This document shows, piece by piece, positions 26,966 to 35,143 of a stretch of 64,000 nucleotides of DNA (positions within the stretch are counted from its first letter, which is position 1; the number at the start of each line of letters is the position of its first letter). The notes under the pieces are model-generated. The model was not told where the DNA came from and did not search any database. It worked only from the letters and a program-made list of their open reading frames with translations. The stretch is from Niastella sp966212235. Lineage in GTDB: Bacteria > Bacteroidota > Bacteroidia > Chitinophagales > Chitinophagaceae. The position numbers and the translations under genes are program-made. The DNA is taken from positions 1 to 64,000 of the forward strand of contig CBIHPP010000011.1 in the NCBI GenBank assembly GCA_966212235.1, in the 5' to 3' direction.

Positions 26966-27478
26966 CTAAAAAGGGGGTTCTTTTTTGGCAGCCCGGATCA
27001 TTTCCGGGTAACCCCATCCTTTTGCCAGGGCCACCACCGCTTTTGTAAGCCGGTTGGTTTTGGTAGCCTCCGTTTTGGCGCTGTCGATCCATTTGCTGAA
27101 ATACAGCCGGTGGCCCGGGGTTAATGTATTCCAATGCGCCTTTGCATCCGGATCATCTTCCAAACATTCCAGCAGTTCTGCATTCAACGGAATTTCAGCT
27201 TTATCTTCCTGCAACTGCACTTTTACCATGGCGCCTTTTCGTTTTCCGATGCCTTTTCGCATGGTGGCGTTTACGGCAAGAATAAAATTGCCGCCGCCCA
27301 TGGGCATGATAGCGACTGCTTTTATTGTAAAATTGTCCAATTTACCTTTAACCCGGAACGACTTCTTATTGCCGGGCTTTAGTTTTTGGGCAAGATCTGC
27401 CGGGATCTCAATATACGTCCAGCCGGTTTTTTCGCCCTGCTGTTCAAATTGATGAAGTTTGGTGGTAAATGTGACCAT
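26966..27478 (-). CDS. DUF1905/YdeI-family protein
   Basis: 170 residues with two parts. A DUF1905 beta-barrel domain (about 5-95) has the strands WTYIEIPADLAQKLKPG, FRVKGKLDNFTIKAVAIMPM and FILAVNATMRKGIGKRKGA. A YdeI/OmpD-associated 'bacteriocin-protection' C-terminal domain (about 105-165) has HWNTLTPGHRLYFSKWIDSA and TKTNRLTKAVVALAKG. This fused architecture is common in Bacteroidota. The molecular function is unknown despite the family name. Cytoplasmic; transcribed alone. Confidence 0.85.
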   Translation of the reverse strand: MVTFTTKLHQFEQQGEKTGWTYIEIPADLAQKLKPGNKKSFRVKGKLDNFTIKAVAIMPMGGGNFILAVNATMRKGIGKRKGAMVKVQLQEDKAEIPLNAELLECLEDDPDAKAHWNTLTPGHRLYFSKWIDSAKTEATKTNRLTKAVVALAKGWGYPEMIRAAKKEPPF

Positions 27479-27527
27479 ATTGGGTTATGGCGCTAATATA
27501 TATAGTTTTTGCATTCCCTTCGTAGTA

Positions 27528-27568
27528 ATGTGTTTATGGTTTATAGTTTTTGGTTTGTAGTTCTTTTA
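27528..27568. repeat. Word-repeat tract (tttatggttt family)
   Basis: gtgtttatggtttatagttt and ttggtttgtagttctttt words match the left arms of the tracts at 4872 and 13066. No clear complementary arm is present here, so this is a half-site. Confidence 0.5.
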
Positions 27569-27643
27569 CCCGGGATCGCCGATTTATTCAAACTTTACGA
27601 ATTTTCATCCCACCACGTGGGCACGCAATGACTATTAACGCAA

Positions 27644-27677
27644 ACAGGTGATGCTAAACATCATTAGCACCACCTGT
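27644..27677 (-). terminator. Hairpin downstream of PL11 gene
   Basis: A 14-bp stem (27644-27657 with 27664-27677, one G-T pair) and 6-base loop start 20 bases beyond the stop of the PL11 lyase gene. The following tract has only three T residues on the minus strand, so it is a weak terminator or an mRNA 3'-end stabilising hairpin. Confidence 0.55.
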
Positions 27678-27697
27678 CATGCAAAAGAAATAATAAG

Positions 27698-30289
27698 TTA
27701 CCGTTTAATAATCTTTATCGCCCGCAGTTTTCCCTCCTGCTCAATTTGTACGGTATAGGTCCCTTGTAATAATCGCTGACCAAACTGGGTTTTGTTTTGT
27801 CCGCTCCCTTTTTCAACCAGTCTGCCTAAATGATCATAGATCGTATACCTGAAATCGCCCGGGGCGTTTATGATAAATACATGGGTGCTGGGATTGGGAA
27901 CAATACTTACCCGGTCCGCCGACTGGCGGATAGCCACTAAGGTAGAAGCGGCTGTTACGGTGGCACAGCTCACCCCCGTTACCGCACTGCTGCCCTGGAT
28001 ACTGATATTATCAATATTGGCCGTTCCGCCGCTGCCGGTAGCCTGCAATCGGATATCGGTGGTGCCGGCATTTAATGAAACCACTGTGGAGGCGGTGGTC
28101 CAGGTTGTCCAATCAGTAGTAGCGGGAAAGCTAATCGATGAAACAACGGTGCTGCCGTTAATGAGCACGCTGCCTGGCCGGTCGGTACCGCCGCCATTTG
28201 AATAGCGCCAGCTGAGGGTATAACTTCCGGAAGTAGGTACGGTAATGCGCCAGTTTACACCACTGCCAGTTGCATTGTTTGTGTTGGCAAAACCGGCGCC
28301 GGTGTAGCCGGCATTGTTGTTATCGATGGTGCCGTCAACACTGCAAAAACCGGCAGTGCTTTCCTGGATGGTGACGGTTGAACCGCTTGTGCCGCCGGGA
28401 AAATAAATATTCGGGACCGGTGGCGCTGCCATATCGCCACCCAGATAAAAACCTGGATGCGGCGGCTGGTTATACGCGGAATTTTGCCAGGCAATGGCAA
28501 CCCGGTATTGCGGATCGTGCATGAGTGTATAGATGCGATTGGTTGCTGTTGTTGTGGTGGTGAATATGCGTAATGCGGTATTGTCCGATGTTCTGAGGAT
28601 CACTTCCTCGCGCCAGTCGCCCAGCAGATCGGCCGATAAATTTGGCGTTGCCTTGGTACTGTTGTTGGATGCGCAGCCGGTAGCCGTAAATAAGGTGCTG
28701 GCGCTGCTGCTGCTGTAATTCCATTTGCTGATGGTGATGTTATCGAGCAGTTCGCGTTGCAGATCGGCATCCCACCAAACCGCAAAATTCATAGAGGGTT
28801 TTGAAGTGGTAATGCTGGTGCCGGTACAGGAATACAGGTTTCCGCGGGCGGCCCACATTTCATAACCTTTATAACGGGGGTCAATATCTGCTGCCAGTCC
28901 GCGGCCCACATCGGCGGAAGCTTCTGCCACGGTGAAGATGCGCGCGCCGGTCCTTGCATCAACGAGGGCGGCGCCAACCTGTCCGTTGTTGGCCGGTGAT
29001 TCGTATGGCTGCCAAATTTCAAGTCCTGCGCGATCGGGGTTCATATCGCTCATGTGCAGGGCATCGCCATGGCCCATGCCATTGGCCCATAAACCGGTCC
29101 CGTTGTCATTGATGCCGCTGCTGCCATTGAATATTTCATCTTTGCCGTCGCCATCTACATCGCCTACGGTCATCTGGTGATTGCCCTGACCGGCATAGGC
29201 GCTGTTACCCGATGTATTGCTGTCGAAGTTCCAGCGTTGGGTGAGCGATCCATTGCGCCAGTCCCAGGCCACCCGTACCAGCCGGGTATAATAACCCCGG
29301 CCAAATACCATACTGGGCCGTTGTCCGTCAACGTAAGCAACGGCAGCTATAAAGCGATCGACCCGGTTGCCATAGCTATCGCCCCAACTGGAGACCGTGC
29401 CCCGTGCCGGCAGGTAATTGGTAGTGGCCATGGCTGCACCGGTTTGTCCGTTAAAAACGGTCAGGTATTCCGGTCCGCTCAAAACATAGCCGCTGGAGTT
29501 CCGGTAATCGGCGCTTGAACTGCCTATAACCGTTCCCACGCCATCGATGGTAGCATCGGCGGTTTTACAGGCCAGTTCTGCCTTGCCATCGCCGTCAAAA
29601 TCATATACCAGGAACTGGGTGTAATGGGCGCCGGCGCGAATATTACGGCCGAGATCGATCCGCCACATACGCGTACCGCTCAACGTGTACGCATCGAGGT
29701 ATACATTGCCTGTATAGCCCGATTGCGAATTGTCCTTCGAGTTGGAGGGGTCCCATTTCACGATGATCTCATAATCGCCGTCACCGTCGAGGTCGCCAAC
29801 GCTACAGTCATTCGCATTGTACGTATACGCTACGCCGTCTGGCGTGGTACCACCTGCGGGGATCTGTAATGGCACTTGCAAATAATTTTGCGACCATACA
29901 CTGGCCGCTTCCGATGCGGTTTGCTCAACGCCATTGACCACCGGGCGAACCGTGTAGGCGCTGTTGGTGGTAATGTTGTCGACATAGTTGGTAGAACCGG
30001 TGATGGGTGTTGCGTTCAGTAAGGTGGTATTCCGGTATACATTGAATCCTGTACCGGCGGCATCATTTCCGAATAACCGCCAGCCTATGTATACCTGGCT
30101 GCTGCTGGTACGCACCGCCACTACACCCCGGTTTAAACGTTCCATTTGTTTTTGGGCTGTTAAACGCCCAGGTGCGATGGATAGCAATAAAAGAAGGGTA
30201 AATGCACAACGGTAGATCGTTGTGGAAAGGTTGTTGCGAAAAAGGCATAGCAGTCCCTTTGTCGCAGGATCAATAAATGCGAACTTCAT
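27698..30289 (-). CDS. Secreted rhamnogalacturonan lyase (PL11) with CBM and T9SS C-terminal domain
   Basis: 863 residues. After a signal peptide ending near residue 45 (GRLTAQ) comes the PL11 beta-propeller (about 47-630): MERLNRGVVAV start, YIGWRLFGNDAAGTGFNVYR, many calcium-binding DxDGDG loops (GDLDGDGDYEII, YDFDGDGKAEL, GDVDGDGKDEIF) and DWREEVILRT. The family cleaves the rhamnogalacturonan I backbone of pectin by beta-elimination. A CBM6/35-like module (about 645-770; YTGAGFANTNNATGSGVNWR) follows, and a type A T9SS sorting domain ends the protein (SIVPNPS then YDHLGRLVEKG and TYTVQIEQEG). It is secreted by the type IX system and probably surface-attached or released. No SusCD pair is adjacent. 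Confidence 0.93.
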   Translation of the reverse strand: MKFAFIDPATKGLLCLFRNNLSTTIYRCAFTLLLLLSIAPGRLTAQKQMERLNRGVVAVRTSSSQVYIGWRLFGNDAAGTGFNVYRNTTLLNATPITGSTNYVDNITTNSAYTVRPVVNGVEQTASEAASVWSQNYLQVPLQIPAGGTTPDGVAYTYNANDCSVGDLDGDGDYEIIVKWDPSNSKDNSQSGYTGNVYLDAYTLSGTRMWRIDLGRNIRAGAHYTQFLVYDFDGDGKAELACKTADATIDGVGTVIGSSSADYRNSSGYVLSGPEYLTVFNGQTGAAMATTNYLPARGTVSSWGDSYGNRVDRFIAAVAYVDGQRPSMVFGRGYYTRLVRVAWDWRNGSLTQRWNFDSNTSGNSAYAGQGNHQMTVGDVDGDGKDEIFNGSSGINDNGTGLWANGMGHGDALHMSDMNPDRAGLEIWQPYESPANNGQVGAALVDARTGARIFTVAEASADVGRGLAADIDPRYKGYEMWAARGNLYSCTGTSITTSKPSMNFAVWWDADLQRELLDNITISKWNYSSSSASTLFTATGCASNNSTKATPNLSADLLGDWREEVILRTSDNTALRIFTTTTTATNRIYTLMHDPQYRVAIAWQNSAYNQPPHPGFYLGGDMAAPPVPNIYFPGGTSGSTVTIQESTAGFCSVDGTIDNNNAGYTGAGFANTNNATGSGVNWRITVPTSGSYTLSWRYSNGGGTDRPGSVLINGSTVVSSISFPATTDWTTWTTASTVVSLNAGTTDIRLQATGSGGTANIDNISIQGSSAVTGVSCATVTAASTLVAIRQSADRVSIVPNPSTHVFIINAPGDFRYTIYDHLGRLVEKGSGQNKTQFGQRLLQGTYTVQIEQEGKLRAIKIIKR

Positions 30290-30438
30290 ATGGCTGTTTT
30301 TTAGTTAGAAAATCATCGGGATGATCTTTTTCCAACTGGTTGGGTTGCTGGCAATCGTTGTTCAGATCGGGGAAGTACGGATAGTGAAGAAAGTTAGTTG
30401 TAGTCACCGGCAAAACCATCCTGAGCAGTCCTGAGGAT

Positions 30439-30520
30439 ACGCAGAACGCAAAACGCGGAACGCAGAACGCGGAATGGAGATGATTGTATTTGCGTTAAGC
30501 GTTGTGCGTTTAGCGTTCAG
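30439..30520. repeat. Word-repeat inverted tract (gaacgcagaacgc family)
   Basis: The left arm (30439-30474) repeats cgcagaacgcaaaacgcgga words. The right arm (30491-30520) is gcgttaagcgttgtgcgttt and similar, their reverse complement. It runs directly into the candidate promoter at 30502-30535. A single-arm relative, gaacgcaaatcgaggaacgc, is at about 35124-35143. Confidence 0.6.
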
Positions 30521-30535
30521 CATTTATTACTTTTG
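30502..30535 (+). promoter_or_regulatory. Candidate promoter of the NPP-family gene
   Basis: TTG (30502-30504) lies 23 bases before tacttttg (30528-30535), a TAnnTTTG match. The ATG follows 14 bases later. The attattacttttgc string is identical to that upstream of 18708. The upstream half overlaps the word-repeat hairpin. Confidence 0.5.
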
Positions 30536-30549
30536 CAAACAAAAAACAC

Positions 30550-31803
30550 ATGAGATTATACGCTGTTCTTTCTATCCTGTTTTTTCCTGGCTGGCTGGTT
30601 GCCCAGGTTGATATTTCCCAACATATAGTTCCCGGCCGTAGCAACAGTACCCAACAACAGCAAAAGCCTTATGTGATCCTGATCTCGGCCGATGGCTTCC
30701 GGTACGACCTGGCTGATAAATATGAGGCCAAAAATCTGCAACAGCTGCGAAGCAATGGGGTGGCGGCAAAAGCGATGACCCCTTCTTATCCTTCTCTTAC
30801 TTTTCCCAATCACTATACATTGGTAACGGGTTTATACCCTTCGCACCACGGACTGGTTGATAATTCCTTTTACGATAAAAAAAGAAATGAAAGTTACCGT
30901 CTGGGCAATCGCAAAGCCGTTGAGGACAGCAGTTGGTATGGCGGTACACCCCTGTGGGTGCTGGCAGAACAACAACAAATGGTTACTGCCAGCTTTTACT
31001 GGGTAGGTTCCGAAACGGCAGTTAAAGGTGTTCGTCCAACTTATTATTACCGGTACAACGATTCTATTAAAATAGACGCCCGCATTCAACAGGTTAAGGA
31101 GTGGTTGACCCTGCCCGAAGACAAACGGCCGCACTTCATTACATTTTACATGCCTGAAGTAGATCATGAAGAACATATGTTTGGCCCTGAATCGAAACAA
31201 ACAGAAGAAGCGGTACGCTTTATTGATGAAAGCATTGCGAAAATGGTGCGCATGACCGATTCATTAAAACTACCGGTGAATTATATATTCTTATCCGACC
31301 ATGGCATGATCGCAGCTGATACGCTGAACCTGCTGCCCAAGCCTGCAGCCCTTGATACCACCAAATTCAAAGTGCCCGATGGCGATGTGCTGGTGCACCT
31401 GTATGCTTATAATGAAAAAGATATTCAACCAACTTATGCAGCGTTGAAAAAGGAAGCGGTTGATTATGACGTATACCTGGCCAGTGAAGTGCCGGCCCGC
31501 TGGCATTATGGAGCAACGGACGACCTGTACCAGCGCATTGGCGATATTATCCTGGTGCCGCATGCACCCAAATCATTCAGCTTCCGCAAGCGCAGGCCCC
31601 TGCTCGGCAAACATGGGTTCGATAATGCCCTGCCCGAAATGCAGGCAACCTTTTATGCCTGGGGACCTGCTTTTAAAAAACATGTACAAATTGACGCCTT
31701 CGAGAACGTGCACGTGTATCCGTTGATTGCTCATATGTTGGGGCTGAATGTTACAGAGAAGATCGATGGGGAGTTGAAGGTGTTGAAGCCGGTGCTGAAG
31801 TAG
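30550..31803 (+). CDS. Ectonucleotide pyrophosphatase/phosphodiesterase (NPP) family
   Basis: 417-residue exported member of the alkaline-phosphatase superfamily. A signal peptide ends near residue 19 (WLVAQ). Metal and nucleophile residues are visible: Asp48 in ISADGFR, nucleophile Thr84 in PSLTFPNHYT, YMPEVDHEEHMFG (Asp and His ligands), LSDHGM (Asp-His pair) and a late KHGFDN His. The family hydrolyses nucleotide pyrophosphate or phosphodiester bonds, and some members cleave phospholipid head groups. Probably periplasmic phosphate or nucleotide scavenging. The amine-oxidase gene follows 34 bases later on the same strand. Confidence 0.93.
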   Translation: MRLYAVLSILFFPGWLVAQVDISQHIVPGRSNSTQQQQKPYVILISADGFRYDLADKYEAKNLQQLRSNGVAAKAMTPSYPSLTFPNHYTLVTGLYPSHHGLVDNSFYDKKRNESYRLGNRKAVEDSSWYGGTPLWVLAEQQQMVTASFYWVGSETAVKGVRPTYYYRYNDSIKIDARIQQVKEWLTLPEDKRPHFITFYMPEVDHEEHMFGPESKQTEEAVRFIDESIAKMVRMTDSLKLPVNYIFLSDHGMIAADTLNLLPKPAALDTTKFKVPDGDVLVHLYAYNEKDIQPTYAALKKEAVDYDVYLASEVPARWHYGATDDLYQRIGDIILVPHAPKSFSFRKRRPLLGKHGFDNALPEMQATFYAWGPAFKKHVQIDAFENVHVYPLIAHMLGLNVTEKIDGELKVLKPVLK

Positions 31804-31837
31804 GGTTCGGAAGTAGGAGGTAGGAGAAATTAAAACT

Positions 31838-33106
31838 ATGCAACAATCTATACTCATAATAGGAGCTGGTGCATCTGGCCTCTATGCAGCTCGTCGCCTA
31901 ACCGCGGCCGGTCACGCGGTAACGGTGCTGGAAGCCAGTGATCGCCTGGGTGGAAGAATTCATACCATACAACCGCCCGGTTTTGTGCGGCCCATTGAAG
32001 CCGGCGCTGAATTTATGCATGGTAAACTGCCGGTCACTATGCAGTTACTGAAAGAAGCAGGCATCAATTACCAACCGATAGCCGGTAAGATGATTAGGGT
32101 AAAGAACGGACAATGGTCGGAACAGGAGGAGTTTGTAGAAGGGTGGGATGAATTGATCGATCGCATGAGCGCCTTGCAAGCAGATATGACCCTGGCCGAT
32201 TTTCTGCAGCAATATTTCAGCGAAGAAAAATATACCACATTACGACGATCGGTTCAACGTTTTGCCGAAGGGTTTGATGTGGCCGATATACACCAGGCCA
32301 GTGTGTTGGGCATAAGGGAAGAATGGACGCATGAGCAGGATGAACAATACCGTATCCAGGGCGGATACCAACAACTCATACAATATCTTCAAAAAGCAAG
32401 TATCGCCAATGGCTGTATCATACAAACTTCCTGTACGGTAAAAACGATCCGTTGGCAAACAAACCAGGTGGAGGCCGTAACAGCAGATGGACAAACATTT
32501 ACTGCTGAAAAAGTGATCATTACCGTTCCATTGGGCGTATTGCAGGCAGGGTTGCATCATACAACATCTATCTCCTTTGAACCGGCTATTGACACGCATA
32601 AGCAGGCATTGCAACAGATAGGGTTTGGCGCTGTGGTGAAAGTGATATTACAATTCAGTGAAGCCTTCTGGTTACGACATGGAAAAGAGGCCGGCTTTTT
32701 ATTAAGCGAAGAAACAATTCCTACATGGTGGACTTACCTGCCAGATACCGATCCCATCTTAACGGGCTGGCTGGGCGGACCGCCAACTGCCCGGTTTACC
32801 GAAGTGGGGGAGGAGACCATTGTTCAACAGGCATTACAATCATTGGCGAATATTTTTTCCATTCCTGCTGTTGAGTTACAAACATTATTAACCGCATCGC
32901 ATGTGGTGCGGTGGCAAAACGATCCCTATGTTTTGGGGGCGTATAGTTACAATCAATTATTTACAGTGTCAGCCCGACAATTATTAAATGAACCCATTCA
33001 AAACACGCTGTTCTTCGCTGGTGAAGCGATGTATGATGGCAATGCGGGCGGAACTGTAGAAGCAGCGCTGGTTTCGGGTTTGGAAGTAAGTAAGTTGATC
33101 AGTTAA
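31838..33106 (+). CDS. FAD-dependent amine oxidase-like oxidoreductase
   Basis: 422 residues. The N-terminal Rossmann fold has IIGAGASGLYAARRL (Gly9-x-Gly11-x-x-Gly14) and the FAD ribose-binding Glu in TVLEASDRLGGRIHT. A middle IITVPLGVLQAG block and the C-terminal FAGEAMYDGNAGGTVEAAL segment are typical of the flavin monoamine oxidase family. It probably oxidises an amine or polyamine; no specific substrate can be inferred. No signal peptide. It is co-directional with the NPP gene, with only a short purine word repeat between. Confidence 0.9.
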   Translation: MQQSILIIGAGASGLYAARRLTAAGHAVTVLEASDRLGGRIHTIQPPGFVRPIEAGAEFMHGKLPVTMQLLKEAGINYQPIAGKMIRVKNGQWSEQEEFVEGWDELIDRMSALQADMTLADFLQQYFSEEKYTTLRRSVQRFAEGFDVADIHQASVLGIREEWTHEQDEQYRIQGGYQQLIQYLQKASIANGCIIQTSCTVKTIRWQTNQVEAVTADGQTFTAEKVIITVPLGVLQAGLHHTTSISFEPAIDTHKQALQQIGFGAVVKVILQFSEAFWLRHGKEAGFLLSEETIPTWWTYLPDTDPILTGWLGGPPTARFTEVGEETIVQQALQSLANIFSIPAVELQTLLTASHVVRWQNDPYVLGAYSYNQLFTVSARQLLNEPIQNTLFFAGEAMYDGNAGGTVEAALVSGLEVSKLIS

Positions 33107-33781
33107 CGCGTCAACATTACAACTAATCGTAAAACTACGACTTCAATAAAATCATTGATCATCCTGTATAGTAGTTTGTAAATTAAAGTGCAAGAGCAAA
33201 AAAAAAATTGCAGGCATTCCGTTAACATAACATTACAAGTGGCAGCATTTTTGTTATATAGTGATCGATCGACTAATTGTACCTATGAAGAAGATTGGTG
33301 AGGCATCTAACTGATAGTAGCGGAAGTTTTTCTCTGTGTTCCATTTTCCTTCCGTGTTTTCTGTTTTTTCTGTAGCAAGTCTATTGCAAACGAAGAACAA
33401 TCTTCTTTGATGAAGAACTATTGCTGAAATAGTTTCTTCTGTAGTCCCTTTGTTGAATATCCCCCTTTAGAATGTACAGCAGGTATTATTTGTATTGCAA
33501 TAACAATATTAAAAAGTATCAATCAACTCTTTTGTTTAATCCATACTCCTTACCTCGGGCGTAGCAGCCGGAGATCTGTCGGCATACCAGCTTGCTACGC
33601 CCATTATGTTAACTGTTAATTACAATAAACATAGTGTATGTATGTTTTATTGGTATTACCCTTTAGCTACTAACATGCAAACGCAGGGAGCTAATACTCT
33701 CTGCGTTCTTGTTTTGAGTTCTGAGCGTAGCCGAAGAACTGATCTGTGCGTTGCGAATATCGATGCGTAAAATTTATTCAT
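33107..33781. other. Gene-poor 675-base spacer with structured hairpins
   Basis: No convincing protein gene. Pyrimidine-rich DNA (33330-33480) is followed by a nested hairpin at 33557-33602: a perfect 10-bp outer stem gggcgtagca/tgctacgccc with an inner gccg/cggc stem. A terminator-like hairpin follows at 33680-33707 (aacgcagggag with ctctctgcgtt, one G-T pair) and ends in cttgtttt. Together they could be the 3' part of a plus-strand non-coding RNA or a leader. A 54-codon frame from 33606 runs through the terminator hairpin and is not credible. The dispersed agttct/agaact element is at 33717-33740. Confidence 0.45.
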
Positions 33782-33928
33782 TTATTTGCTTAAGAAGCCA
33801 TCAATGCCTATGTAAATACATGAAGCAACAAAAGTCGTAATTAAGAAAACCACGAAAGTGATCAATGCTATTTCCTCCGAATTCTTGTACAAGTTTTTTT
33901 CTCCACTGTATCGATTAGCCGGTTTCAT
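33782..33928 (-). CDS. 48-residue single-pass membrane peptide
   Basis: A small open frame with good coding character: 17 polar residues (MKPANRYSGEKNLYKNS), then one transmembrane helix (about 20-43, ALITFVVFLITTFVASCIYI) and a short tail ending GIDGFLSK. Codon choice is mixed and the length is exact from ATG to TAA. It lies alone in a 1.5-kb gene-poor region. I do not recognise a family. A small membrane regulator or a toxin-like peptide are both possible; neither is shown. Confidence 0.55.
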   Translation of the reverse strand: MKPANRYSGEKNLYKNSEEIALITFVVFLITTFVASCIYIGIDGFLSK

Positions 33929-34586
33929 ATTGTTTAGTTTCCATTATATAATGAAAAAAGATGCCAGCGGTGTGCAGTATTGATCTTCAGATGATTATGA
34001 AAATAAAGTGTGGAAAAGAATTGTTAAAGCCGGGGAAAAATACGGTCAATCCCGACGATTTCGGGACAAATTGTGATAATGTGCTGATTTGTTGGGCACA
34101 GTGGGGATGCTAAAGCTTGTTTGGGGAATCTGCCGGCCCCCGATTTGTCGGGGAAGAGTTGGGTGCTAATGGTTGCCCGCTGAACCTGGCGGTAGTGGCG
34201 GAGATGCTAATGGTTGTTCGTATGCTGGCTAAATGCGGCAACATTAAAAGTGATTACCTGGTTGCAGTAAGAATGTTGGGAAATCGGTAGCCCGATGGCC
34301 GACAGGGGCAATGCCTGGGAAATAGAAGTTTTAGATGCCTGTAAATAGAAGATTTAAAAAGACAGGCATTACAGCTTTGTATGATGAATTATATCCCTGT
34401 GTTATAGGCGCACAGATATACATGGTGGTAAAACAGTGAATTGGTGATAATGCATTGAGCGGTGGGCTCATTTACTACCTGACCGGCTGTTAACCAGCAA
34501 TATACAGCCAAAGGTGCCCGTCTCGGCTGAGCCGAGACGATACCAGGCTTTGAGGGTGGAAAAGGGTAAAACGATAGCAAGTGCTT
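33929..34586. other. Spacer with one near-perfect palindrome
   Basis: 658 bases without a supportable gene. The only marked structure is cgtctcggct-g-agccgagacg at 34519-34539, a 10-bp perfect palindrome with a single central base, 48 bases downstream of the next minus-strand gene's stop. It is too GC-rich to be chance in this AT-rich context and may be a 3'-end hairpin for that gene. Confidence 0.45.
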
Positions 34587-34865
34587 TTATAAACTGCGCA
34601 GCTCTTCTTCGATCAGGTCATGAAAAGTAGTCTCTTTTTCAATCACCCAACTTGGCAGTACCTGCGGCGGCATTGGCAAAATTTTCCAGATATCCTGTTC
34701 TTTTTGCATACGGAACAGGATGCGATTACCCCTGTCGTCGCTAACATCCACCGTAAAAAGCCCTTCATTATGGCCACCCAATTTCCTGAAGTTAAACTCC
34801 TTCAAACGTCCATTCACTTTCACCAACTTGGTGAAGTGAACATTTTTCTTTACTTCAATTCGCAT
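34587..34865 (-). CDS. Hypothetical small protein
   Basis: 92 residues starting at the ATG that gives MRIEVKKNVHFTKLVKVNGR; the 14 in-frame codons before it are not favoured. The predicted strand pattern (FTKLVKVNGRLKEFNFRKLG, GLFTVDVSDDRGNRILFRMQ) and a C-terminal amphipathic helix (ETTFHDLIEEELRSL) suggest a small beta-sheet fold. I recognise no named family. Monocistronic, followed by the palindrome at 34519-34539. Confidence 0.7.
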   Translation of the reverse strand: MRIEVKKNVHFTKLVKVNGRLKEFNFRKLGGHNEGLFTVDVSDDRGNRILFRMQKEQDIWKILPMPPQVLPSWVIEKETTFHDLIEEELRSL

Positions 34866-35143
34866 AGTCCAAAAAATGTAACAAGTGAAACACAAAGGTA
34901 AAAGCAATTCTCATGCTACGATTATAAAAAAATACTAATTAATAAATTTTTACCACGCTAAACACCGGTTCCCGCCTGCATTTTAAATTAGTTGCTCAAC
35001 TTTTTGATCTTCGACAAGTAGAAAACATCCGCCAACTGGCGGACACACGCTACAAGCAAATATAAAAGACCACTTCCCATATGTAAATTTTTTTACCCAA
35101 CCAGGAATAAAACGGTTTAGGTAGAACGCAAATCGAGGAACGC

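Noticed and set aside
33284..33313. 9-codon frame starting atgaagaag in the gene-poor region, considered as a leader peptide
   Set aside because: There is no following gene for it to regulate, and such short frames are frequent by chance.
33606..33770. 54-codon plus-strand frame in the 33.1-33.8 kb spacer
   Set aside because: It runs through a terminator-like hairpin and a dispersed repeat and has no coding character, so the hairpins are the better explanation.
34389..34580. 63-codon minus-strand frame between small genes
   Set aside because: It crosses the cgtctcggct palindrome and its composition is not protein-like.
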